Source: Corynebacterium mustelae (GTDB lineage: Bacteria; Actinomycetota; Actinomycetes; Mycobacteriales; Mycobacteriaceae). Taken from it: DNA of 64,000 nucleotides. Below are positions 17,472 to 27,800 of this stretch, piece after piece; the first letter of the stretch is position 1; each line of letters starts with the position of its first letter. Both the position numbers and the translations under genes were made by a program. The notes under the pieces were generated by a model. It worked only from the letters and a program-made list of their open reading frames with translations. It had not been told where the DNA came from and searched no databases. The stretch is taken from assembly GCF_001020985.1 (NCBI RefSeq), contig NZ_CP011542.1, positions 310,001-374,000 of the forward strand. Reading direction: 5' to 3'.

Positions 17472-18425
17472 TCAACTTTCAATTCCATCGCCGTCGAAGT
17501 TGGACCATTCAGAGCCGGTAAGTTTTTGAAAGACGCCTGAGAGGCCAGTATCGTTAATCCGGATATCAAACGCATGTAAATTGGACAAGGCCTTAAAGCA
17601 TGAATCACTATCGCTAGTTTTTATTTTGAGGTTGGCTACACCGTCCGAATCAATTTCACAAGAGACATCGGCCCCATAATTGTTTAGGTGAGATAATTGC
17701 GAGGGATCAATGTTGTTTGGCAACTTTGCGGTGATTACACGGGTGGCTGAATGATTGGAAATTAATGTTGTTGAACTATCAAAAGCCACCAAGCGTCCTT
17801 TTGAGAATAGTGCAACCTTATCGTTAAGTGCTTCTGCTTCTTCCATATCATGAGTTGATAGTAGGACCGTGGCACCATTTTCGCGCGCTAGTCGTATCGC
17901 GTTCCATAACTCATGTTTTGCATTTAGATCCAACCCGGTAGATGGCTCATCTAAAATCAACATAGATGGCTTAGATACCAAAGCGAGGGCTAACAGCACC
18001 CTTTGGCGCTGTCCTCCAGACAAGTTGGAAACGCGAACGTTACGGCATTCAAGTAACCCGAGTTGCCCAAGAACGTCAGTGGGATCATAGCCTTTTGAAT
18101 ACAAGGATCGCCAGAAAGTGACGATTTCCAGAGCTGTCTGATTTTCAAAAAGTGAAGCATGCTGTGGCTGAACCGCTACATTCGCCCTTATGGTGTCACG
18201 ATCTTTAACAGGATCGACACCCAATGTTGTGACTCGTCCTGAACTCGGAGAGAGCAAACCGGAAATCATTTCGATTGTAGTGGTCTTGCCTGAACCATTT
18301 GGACCTAGGATGCAAACGATTTCGTTAGCTTGTACGGAAAAACTTAAGCCTGACACAGCCGGTTCAGAAGATGAGGGGTAAGTTTTAGAAACAGAGTCTA
18401 AGCAGATTACACCACTATCGGTCAC
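17472..18425 (-). CDS. ABC transporter ATP-binding protein
   Basis: 317 residues with a complete nucleotide-binding domain: Walker A GPNGSGKTTTIEMISG near residue 39, Q-loop VQPQHASLFE, signature LSGGQRQRVLLALAL near 136, Walker B MLILDEPSTGLD near 156, and the H-loop LLSTHDMEE. About 100 residues of extra C-terminal domain follow, as in the DrrA/CcmA-like exporter class. It partners with the ABC-2 permease encoded just downstream. Substrate unknown; drug or bacteriocin efflux/immunity is a typical role for such pairs, which I infer only from family behaviour. Confidence 0.9.
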   Translation of the reverse strand: MTDSGVICLDSVSKTYPSSSEPAVSGLSFSVQANEIVCILGPNGSGKTTTIEMISGLLSPSSGRVTTLGVDPVKDRDTIRANVAVQPQHASLFENQTALEIVTFWRSLYSKGYDPTDVLGQLGLLECRNVRVSNLSGGQRQRVLLALALVSKPSMLILDEPSTGLDLNAKHELWNAIRLARENGATVLLSTHDMEEAEALNDKVALFSKGRLVAFDSSTTLISNHSATRVITAKLPNNIDPSQLSHLNNYGADVSCEIDSDGVANLKIKTSDSDSCFKALSNLHAFDIRINDTGLSGVFQKLTGSEWSNFDGDGIES

Positions 18426-18597
18426 TACAGTTTCCTTTCGAATTTTATTGATTTTTCAGCAAGTATACCCAAGGCATTCTTTACTAGGCGTAAAGCCCCA
18501 TCGTTTATATTCAAAGGTGGTGGTTTATAAATCCTGTGGATTTGTGTTACTGGGTGACAGCTACAGAGAGCTGAATAAAAACTTTATTCGAGTGCGG

Positions 18598-18664
18598 TTT
18601 TTGCGGTATGCGGTGCTCGTATTAGTTGTGGTGATGTGCGCGAAGTTGATTATTGCGCAATGAG
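18598..18664 (+). repeat. 67-bp direct repeat, right copy (orphan tauE 3' end)
   Basis: This copy encodes the same last 22 residues (LRYAVLVLVVVMCAKLIIAQ and stop) without the rest of the gene. An open frame from 18448 runs into it in the right phase, but the upstream part does not resemble a permease. It marks the right edge of the ABC-transporter cassette. Confidence 0.93.
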
Positions 18665-18712
18665 CTTGGGGTACAGGAACGTTTAACTTCCAGAAATTAT
18701 TGCACACAATCA

Positions 18713-18770
18713 TTACGGCGCGGGTGGTGCCGGTGACGCGACGCCGGCAATCGGGTCGCCCGCGCCGTAA
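18713..18770. terminator. Strong hairpin between the cassette and the secreted-protein cluster
   Basis: Perfect arms TTACGGCGCGGG (18713-18724) and CCCGCGCCGTAA (18759-18770) enclose a second hairpin GCCGG/CCGGC. It lies 17 bp past the end of the first secreted-protein gene (18787, leftward). A T-run is weak, but the stability fits a bidirectional terminator. Confidence 0.6.
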
Positions 18771-18786
18771 CTATCAGGCGTTCGTT

Positions 18787-19992
18787 CTAGCGTTGGCTAC
18801 TGAAAAGAAACCCGAAAAGTGCTTTTAACAGCGGGAATTGCAACAACCGGGCAATAATCGTTCGCAGGAAATCGAATAGTGCGGAACTGCCGCTACCCGA
18901 CTGCGGTGGCGGGGTGGGACTGGTAGTCGGCGGGGTAGTGGTTGACGTTGGTGCGGTCGTCGTTGGTACTGACGTGGTTGGTGTGGTGGTAGGTGCAGCA
19001 CCGCGGCTACCGATCTGCACGAACTTATATGGCGATCCGATTGCGCCCAGGGGTGTTGCCTTATCCCAGTCGCGGGCACCGTCGGCGCTGGTTGCTTCGT
19101 TGACCTGGATCGGGAAGTTCGCAGGTGGGGTGATGTTCTCGCTGAATGCAAGCTTCGTGCCAATGGCGGTGAGCTGCCCCTTTTCGATCACCAGGTTTCC
19201 GGGATTTACCCGCACGCCCGCTAGTGCGCCAGGATAACTGGACGGCGGTTTTTCCAGATATCCGGCAATTGCGGTGAGGGTGCCGCCGGACATCATTAAC
19301 GTCCCAGTTTCCACTTCGACACCAGCCGCGTGACGCGGACCGAAATAGGTGTAGCTGGTTATATCACCTGATTCGACAGTCAGCCCTTCCACTGCGTGAA
19401 TGCCGGTTCCGGTGTAAACATGCTGGTACTTGTTTGTGGCATTAATGTCGGGACCAGCAAAGACGATCCTGCCGGAGGCGTCAATTCCGGAACCGCCCAA
19501 GTATTGCTGTGGGGTTCCGGCCGTGGATTCGGTAACCGTGATATCTAATGTGCCGGTGCCAGTAAACTTCAAGGTGGAGCCAGCATTAGGTGGGGGCAAA
19601 TGCAGAATCCCTTTTGCAAAATGATGTGCGGGCGTGGTCGTGATAGTGTTTTTGCCTTGCACGTTGATCGTGAGATTCGGAATCTTTGCCCGAATACCCG
19701 CAATATCCAGTCCTTCCTCACGATGATCGGTGATGGTGGCGTCGTTAAGCTCCAACGTAGCGGTGTCGGGGTTAAAACGGACAGTTCCGTCACCCGTGAC
19801 GTCATGCATATTACTGGTATCAACGCGGGTAGCGCCGACCCACACATCGAATGTTGATACCGGGGCGGCTGTTGTGTTCGGTATGTAACCTACGATGGTT
19901 AATACCAGGAATATGCTGGTGAAAATAATTGTTAAACGATGTAAAGTATTCCTGCTGAATATCGTGGCACCAGTGATGCGCATGGTAGACAC
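18787..19992 (-). CDS. Secreted beta-rich protein of a three-paralog cluster, copy 1
   Basis: 401 residues. A hydrophobic signal segment (about residues 20-43, ending near TTAAP) is followed by the family signature FDVWVGATRVDTSN and TVRFNPDTATLELNDATI. A long run of short beta strands with recurring G-T/G-N turns then suggests a beta-helix or beta-solenoid. The domain closes with WDKATPLGAIGSPYKFVQI (about residue 310). A Thr/Pro linker of about 35 residues and the amphipathic tail FLRTIIARLLQFPLLKALFG end the protein. There is no LPxTG sortase motif. The closest thing I recall is the repeat architecture of Firmicutes/Bacteroidetes surface proteins with carbohydrate-binding-like domains; no function can be claimed. 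Terminators on both sides suggest its own transcript. Confidence 0.7.
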   Translation of the reverse strand: MSTMRITGATIFSRNTLHRLTIIFTSIFLVLTIVGYIPNTTAAPVSTFDVWVGATRVDTSNMHDVTGDGTVRFNPDTATLELNDATITDHREEGLDIAGIRAKIPNLTINVQGKNTITTTPAHHFAKGILHLPPPNAGSTLKFTGTGTLDITVTESTAGTPQQYLGGSGIDASGRIVFAGPDINATNKYQHVYTGTGIHAVEGLTVESGDITSYTYFGPRHAAGVEVETGTLMMSGGTLTAIAGYLEKPPSSYPGALAGVRVNPGNLVIEKGQLTAIGTKLAFSENITPPANFPIQVNEATSADGARDWDKATPLGAIGSPYKFVQIGSRGAAPTTTPTTSVPTTTAPTSTTTPPTTSPTPPPQSGSGSSALFDFLRTIIARLLQFPLLKALFGFLFSSQR

Positions 19993-20157
19993 TTCCCTTC
20001 ACAATGGTTGGCAAGAATGTGGTGATAGCTTCGGCGAAAGGTTTTGTTCCACTTTCCATCGTAGTGATGCTGCATGAAAAACAGCCCCGGATATGGTGTG
20101 CTTATAGCCAATAATTGATAGGTATTTGGTACATGTATGGGGGCGTTGGAACGCGAA

Positions 20158-20193
20158 ACCCCGTGAGTCTTTGAAAACAATGGCTCACGGGGT
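20158..20193 (-). terminator. Terminator between secreted paralogs 1 and 2
   Basis: Ten-base arms ACCCCGTGAG (20158-20167) and CTCACGGGGT (20184-20193), loop of 16 bases. It lies 46 bp past the end of the gene that ends at 20239 (leftward). It therefore separates paralog 2 from paralog 1. Confidence 0.65.
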
Positions 20194-20238
20194 ACTGGCT
20201 GCGATTTGTCGTTTTCCTGAATTCGGACAGTATAAGGA

Positions 20239-21330
20239 TCAATCAGCGAATAGATAGCTTGATAACGCCCCAGGTGAAGAGCTGATTGACCCAGAAGGGG
20301 CTGGTTGTGTCGGAGGTGTTTCCGAAGACGCTTTGCCTTCTATGCGAACATAGCGATATGGGGAGTCGGCATCGCCAAGCTTGGTTGTCTTATCCCACGG
20401 GCGGGCGCTTTCCGCGATATGGTTTTCATTGACATAGACAGACTGATCGTCTGGCACCGAAACATTCTTGTCAAAAACAATGTTTTGTGAAATACCCGTC
20501 AAAGTGCCGCCTGTGACAAACAGCTTATCGCTAGGCACACTGATGCTTCTGAAATCACCACCTACCCGAGATCGGCGTATGGTGATATCGCCAGCAAGTG
20601 CAGTCACTTCTCCACCAGAGATTCTTAGTTCATCTTCAACACTTAGCGACGTAATACCTCGAGATCCGTATCGAGCATTCGCAATAATTTCACCTTTTTC
20701 CACGCTCAGTTGGTGTGCAGAAAGGGCTGAGCCGGAAACGGGGGAATCATTAAATTGATTAAGCACTAGTTTTGGCCCGGAGACATTCATGCTTCCTTGG
20801 TGGAATAACACACCATAACTTGCAAATGGGAAAAATGGTGAGGATTCTGGCTTGTTGTTCATCTGGAGTGTTAGAACACCATCGCCTATGAATTCAAGCT
20901 TAGAATCGACACCAGCTTCATGCATGAATACAGAACCAAAGGCAGTTGTCGGGACTGTAGTGATTTCGTTAAAACCAGTCACACTAATCTTGAGGTTTTC
21001 AAGCTCCGAATACACCGCTGCAAGTGCGCCCCTAGCTGGAAGATCGCTGTTGGGTTCCTTCGGATTGTGAATAGTAGCGCCATCGAGATACAGGGTTGAA
21101 GATTCTGGATCGAAACGTACAGTGTTATCGCCGGTGACGTTATTACTATTGCTGTCATCAACGCGAACTCCGCCAACCCATAGCGGATATTTGCTGGTTT
21201 GAGCGCTAGCAATTGGCGAAAAACTCATGATGATGAGGGTAAGAACTGTACAGAAAGCAATGAAAAAATAAACCGCTGCGAGCGGCGAAATTACGCATGT
21301 GGGTCGTCGTAGTAATGACGGGGAGTACAT
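20239..21330 (-). CDS. Secreted beta-rich protein of a three-paralog cluster, copy 2
   Basis: 363 residues. Signal segment about residues 15-44 (ending SPIASA-QTS), then YPLWVGGVRVDDSN and TVRFDPESSTLYLDGATI, the same opening signature as its neighbours, and the same closing block WDKTTKLGDADSPYRYVRI. The linker is short (PPTQPAPSGSISSSPG) and the protein stops at SSYLFAD, so it lacks the amphipathic C-terminal tail of copies 1 and 3. I checked the other frames beyond the stop and saw no tail. It may therefore be released rather than retained, or have lost its tail. An AGGAG-type ribosome-binding site precedes ATG 21330. Confidence 0.7.
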   Translation of the reverse strand: MYSPSLLRRPTCVISPLAAVYFFIAFCTVLTLIIMSFSPIASAQTSKYPLWVGGVRVDDSNSNNVTGDNTVRFDPESSTLYLDGATIHNPKEPNSDLPARGALAAVYSELENLKISVTGFNEITTVPTTAFGSVFMHEAGVDSKLEFIGDGVLTLQMNNKPESSPFFPFASYGVLFHQGSMNVSGPKLVLNQFNDSPVSGSALSAHQLSVEKGEIIANARYGSRGITSLSVEDELRISGGEVTALAGDITIRRSRVGGDFRSISVPSDKLFVTGGTLTGISQNIVFDKNVSVPDDQSVYVNENHIAESARPWDKTTKLGDADSPYRYVRIEGKASSETPPTQPAPSGSISSSPGALSSYLFAD

Positions 21331-21409
21331 GGCACTCCTCCTTTCATAGAACGTTGCAGCTCAATGTGGTGTACATAATGAATACGAGATGTTGCTGGTA
21401 ATTGGAAAG

Positions 21410-21435
21410 GCCCTTGTCGTCTGGCTGACAAGGGC
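21410..21435 (-). terminator. Terminator between secreted paralogs 2 and 3
   Basis: Arms GCCCTTGTC (21410-21418) and GACAAGGGC (21427-21435) with an 8-base loop, 10 bp past the end of the gene that ends at 21445 (leftward). On the minus strand the stem is followed by CTTTCC, a weak U-tract. Confidence 0.65.
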
Positions 21436-21444
21436 TGGCGGAAA

Positions 21445-22674
21445 TTACTTCCACAGGAATGACAACAAGCTCTTCAGCAATGGGAACTCAAGAACCTTCG
21501 ACAATAGCGAGCGCAGGAAACCTACCAGATCACTGTTTGGGTCGGATTCTTTGGGCGTTGATGTTGTCGTTGGTGTTGGATTCGCAGACTCTGTTGGTTG
21601 CGTGGTGGGCGATTCTGTTGCAGTAGTACTAGGTGCAGAAGTGGTAGGTTCTGCAGGTGGCTGCGGGGAGTCTGCTAGCTCGATTTGAACAAATTTGTAC
21701 GGTGAACCTTTATCGCCGAGCGGCGTTGTCCGGTCCCATGGTTTTGCGCCCTCGGCAGTATTTTTCTCGTTCACCAGCACCTTATACGTCTCTGGGAACG
21801 TTACTGTTGGGCGGAATGCGATTTCCGTACTTATAGCTATAAGTTTTCCACCAGTGATGAATATACGGTCTGGAACTGCAGAAACACCTGCGTAGCTATC
21901 ACCTGAATATCCCGAATTGCTTTTGCTGCCCGCAATGCCGGTAAGTGACCCACCAGAAATGCGGAGATCTCCATCCCAGACGGATACGCCAGTAGCGCTT
22001 CGGTACCCGCTTGGGTAGTGTGCGACAACGTCTCCTGCCGCAACGGTGATCCCCCGTGGGCTTGATAACCCACTGTCTTCAATTAACACATTCGGCCCAG
22101 CAAACTTTGTTTGCCCCTCAGTCTCTACGCCTCGGTAAACAGGGACATGGAAATACTCGTAGGGCTTTTCGCGCGGCAGGCGGGAAAAAGTAATAGAGCC
22201 ATCACCAGTGAATGTCAGCGTTGAATCAGGGCCAGCTTTGTGGAACAGTATCCCGGAACCGGGGCTAGTTGGTTTGTTTAGGATCCGGTTGTCACCAGTG
22301 ATGTGCAGGGTGAGATTCTTTTCGGTGATACTGATCGTTGGGACCTGGTCCCATTTCCCCTCAGGAATTCTGCCATTTTCGTCTTCGATATCTTGGGCAT
22401 TGAGAAGTCTTGCGCTATTGAGATAAAGCGTGGCGCTGTCCGGATCGAAACGAACTGTGTTGTTTCTAAACACATCGTCTTTGTTTGCTGCGGTAACCTG
22501 GGTTCCGGCAACCCAAATGCCCCATGTTTGTTCTTCGGCTACGGCTGCGGGAACGAGGCCTAAAGCCAGCGCGATTGATGCGATGATTGCGCAAACACGT
22601 GCAATCATGCTGGGGCGACCGCTTCTGGGGGATATCGGTACCCCAGGTGCTCTGAAGTTGGGGGATGTGTACAT
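21445..22674 (-). CDS. Secreted beta-rich protein of a three-paralog cluster, copy 3
   Basis: 409 residues. After a basic N-terminus the signal segment IARVCAIIASIALALGLVPA leads to a likely AVA-EEQ cleavage near residue 46. The family signature follows as WGIWVAGTQVTAAN and TVRFDPDSATLYLNSA. The closing block is WDRTTPLGDKGSPYKFVQI near residue 325. A Thr/Pro/Glu-rich linker of about 50 residues and an amphipathic tail (FLRSLLSKVLEFPLLKSLLS) complete the protein. The tail shares the FLR-x6-L-x-FPLLK pattern with copy 1 although the linkers differ completely, implying selection on the tail. A perfect palindrome lies about 90 bp upstream. Function unknown. Confidence 0.7.
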   Translation of the reverse strand: MYTSPNFRAPGVPISPRSGRPSMIARVCAIIASIALALGLVPAAVAEEQTWGIWVAGTQVTAANKDDVFRNNTVRFDPDSATLYLNSARLLNAQDIEDENGRIPEGKWDQVPTISITEKNLTLHITGDNRILNKPTSPGSGILFHKAGPDSTLTFTGDGSITFSRLPREKPYEYFHVPVYRGVETEGQTKFAGPNVLIEDSGLSSPRGITVAAGDVVAHYPSGYRSATGVSVWDGDLRISGGSLTGIAGSKSNSGYSGDSYAGVSAVPDRIFITGGKLIAISTEIAFRPTVTFPETYKVLVNEKNTAEGAKPWDRTTPLGDKGSPYKFVQIELADSPQPPAEPTTSAPSTTATESPTTQPTESANPTPTTTSTPKESDPNSDLVGFLRSLLSKVLEFPLLKSLLSFLWK

Positions 22675-23173
22675 CGAAGAACACTCCTTTCGTGTCGTAA
22701 GACGGTAGAAATCGGTTTTTCTTCTGCTGCCCTCATGCTAATAATTGCGCACGATATGAAACTTTTCTGTGAAGTTTTCACAGAAAAATCGGCATAATTA
22801 CCTCCAGATAGGTGTAGCTTTATAAGTATTTGCTAATTATTGAGATAACTTATTGTTTAATAGTGTGTGTGGGGTGGGGTCGTCTGTGTAGCAGATTCTC
22901 GCTTCGTGGTGATTGCGGTGTCGTGTAGAGGCGCATAATGATCGCGGCAACTTACACTGAAGGCGTTTCGTTTCTGGGTGAGGGGATCGTCGAAAAGCAA
23001 AAGTGCCCGTTCTAAGGCTAAGGCCGTGCGGGGCGCCATTGGGCTGTTTGTACGGAAACCGGGCACCGATGCTATGTGGTCGAATAAACCTAAAAGTGTT
23101 AGAAACTCCACAATTTTTAGTCGTGGTTGATTCTGCCGCACATGGTGCGAAAAACCGTGGCACACTGGTGGGT
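22675..23173. other. Intergenic region between paralog 3 and gpmA
   Basis: About 500 bp that hold the divergent promoters. Supported content: an 11-bp-arm palindrome at 22763-22787 and GTCGAAAAGC at 22989-22998. The open frame of gpmA extends upstream to 23003, but its translation there does not resemble GpmA. I see no RNA gene. Confidence 0.45.
22763..22787. promoter_or_regulatory. Perfect palindrome upstream of secreted paralog 3
   Basis: TTTTCTGTGAA (22763-22773), a 3-base spacer GTT, and TTCACAGAAAA (22777-22787) form a perfect inverted repeat 89 bp upstream of ATG 22674. The 25-bp size and tiny loop suit a dimeric regulator better than a terminator. I did not find the same palindrome before paralogs 1 and 2. 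Confidence 0.45.
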
Positions 23174-23920
23174 ATGGCTAATGGAAAACTAATTCTCCTC
23201 CGTCATGGACAGAGTGAGTGGAATGCGTCTAATCAGTTCACCGGGTGGGTTGACGTTAACCTGACCGAGAAGGGCGAAGCCGAAGCCAAGCGGGGTGGGC
23301 AATTGCTGCGCGAAGCAGGGATTCTGCCTGAGGTTGTGTACACCTCGTTGCTGCGCCGGGCAATTCGCACCGCAAATATCGCATTGAATGAGGCAGACCG
23401 TCACTGGATCCCAGTGATCCGCGATTGGCGGCTCAATGAACGCCACTACGGCGCATTGCAGGGGCTGAATAAGGCAGAAACAAAGGAAAAGTACGGCGAC
23501 GATCAGTTCATGGCATGGCGTCGTTCCTATGACACACCACCAGCAGCAATCGAGGATGATAACGAGTATTCACAGGCAAACGATGTGCGCTACGCAGACC
23601 TGCCGCAGGTACCGCAGACCGAATGTCTGAAGGACGTTGTGATTCGGTTCGTTCCATATTTCGAGGAAGAAATCCTGCCACGGGTCAAAAACGGCGAGAC
23701 GGTTTTGATTGCGGCACACGGAAATTCGTTGCGGGCATTGGTTAAGCACCTGGACGGAATCTCAGATGCCGATATTGCTGAGCTGAACATCCCAACCGGT
23801 ATCCCACTAGTGTACGAGCTTGATGCGGACGGCACAGTCCTTAACCCAGGCGGTACCTATCTGGATCCAGAGGCAGCAGCGGCAGGCGCAGCAGCCGTAG
23901 CGGCACAGGGCGGCAAATAA
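23174..23920 (+). CDS. gpmA: 2,3-bisphosphoglycerate-dependent phosphoglycerate mutase
   Basis: GpmA interconverts 3- and 2-phosphoglycerate in glycolysis. 248 residues, normal length. The phosphohistidine motif [12 protein letters not shown] is at residues 6-17, then [29 protein letters not shown] (substrate loop, about 88-100), and the second catalytic histidine in [16 protein letters not shown] near 185. The C-terminus is an alanine-rich tail. I chose ATG 23174; the frame is open upstream to 23003 but that part does not look like GpmA. It is followed 23 bp later by senX3, the same order as in mycobacteria. Confidence 0.96.
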   Translation: MANGKLILLRHGQSEWNASNQFTGWVDVNLTEKGEAEAKRGGQLLREAGILPEVVYTSLLRRAIRTANIALNEADRHWIPVIRDWRLNERHYGALQGLNKAETKEKYGDDQFMAWRRSYDTPPAAIEDDNEYSQANDVRYADLPQVPQTECLKDVVIRFVPYFEEEILPRVKNGETVLIAAHGNSLRALVKHLDGISDADIAELNIPTGIPLVYELDADGTVLNPGGTYLDPEAAAAGAAAVAAQGGK

Positions 23921-23943
23921 GTAAGGCGCAGCGAGAGTAGTTT

Positions 23944-25184
23944 GTGACTTCACAAATACCAGCTTTTATTGTGGGCGTGGTCGTAACCGGCCTCGCCCTA
24001 GCTGCATTCTCGTGGCTTAAATCTCGAGTGCAGCGATATCAGCACAAAGCAGCATTATCGGAAAACCATATCACCACGGTTCCGCAGATTTTGCATCTGG
24101 CGGTACAGGGTTCACCAACTGGAATAACGGTGGTTGATAGGTTGGGGCACGTGGTGTTGTCGAATGCTCAAGCCCATGAAATGGGGGTGGTGTATGAGCG
24201 TACGGTGAACGCTGATGTGTGGCAGATCGCTACTGCGGTTTTTGGGGATAAAGAAGAACGTTCCATCGCGTTTGATACTCGCAGGCAAACTGGATCACGA
24301 GTGCGGTCAGTGCGGGCTGTGGTAAAGCCGTTGACCTTGGTGGATGATCGTTATGCCATTATTTACTCCACCGATGAGTCGGAGAACGTTCGGATGGAAT
24401 CAGCTCGGCGGGATTTTGTGGCGAATGTTTCGCACGAATTGAAAACTCCAGTTGGTGGGATGGCGCTACTGGCCGAAGCGTTAACGGAAGCCTCGGATGA
24501 TCCCGAACAAGTAGCCTATTTTGGGCAGCGGTTATACAAGGAAGCGCATCGGTTGGGGGAAATGATCGCCGAACTTATTTCTTTATCCAAGTTGCAGGGC
24601 GCGGAGGCATTACCGGACATGGAGCCGATATGCATTGATGACGTTGTAGCCGACTCGGTAAACCGGAACCGGCTAGCAGCCGAAAGCGCCGACATTAGTC
24701 TTACCCAATCCCCACCATGTGAGGTCGACGTGTTGGGGGATAGGAACTTGTTGGTAACTGCGATTTCTAACCTGATTTCTAATGCCATTAATTATTCGCC
24801 GAACGGGGTGGAAGTGGCGGTCACGACCACCATCGTGGGCGATGATGTGGTGTTAATCCGGGTTACTGACCACGGGATTGGCATCGCGCCGGAACATCAA
24901 CAACGGGTATTTGAACGGTTCTTTAGGGTGGACAAGGCTCGGTCGCGTTCAACAGGCGGCACCGGATTGGGCTTGGCGATCGTGAAACACGTGGCGGCTA
25001 ATCACGGCGGCGATATTAAATTGTGGTCGCAACTGGGTACTGGTTCGACGTTTTCGTTAGAGTTGCCGATTTACCACGCGGATGATGAGCGTTCGGCTGC
25101 GGTTGAAAAAGTTGTAGGGCACAATTTGAAATCGGAACTGTTTCGTTCTCCCGGGTTGCGGGGTCGTCGAAAGGATAAGCAGTA

Positions 25185-25185
<1 letters not shown>
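23944..25185 (+). CDS. senX3: Sensor histidine kinase SenX3
   Basis: SenX3 is the membrane kinase that senses phosphate limitation together with RegX3. 413 residues: one N-terminal membrane segment (about 6-24), a PAS-like domain (about 45-150), the phosphoacceptor motif FVANVSHELKTPVGG near residue 165, N-box NLISNAINYSPN, G1 VTDHGIGIAPEHQ, F-box RVFERFF and G2 GGTGLGLAIVKH. Only one clear membrane helix is visible, while mycobacterial SenX3 is described with two. Start is GTG 23944 (TTTGTGACT); its stop TAA overlaps the ATG of regX3 by one base, so translation is coupled. Confidence 0.94.
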
Positions 25186-27797
<2,612 letters not shown>

Positions 27798-27800
27798 ACG

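Noticed and set aside
18448..18663. A short gene ending in the TauE C-terminal sequence
   Set aside because: Its first two-thirds do not resemble a permease. It is chance sequence running into the orphan duplicated 3' end.
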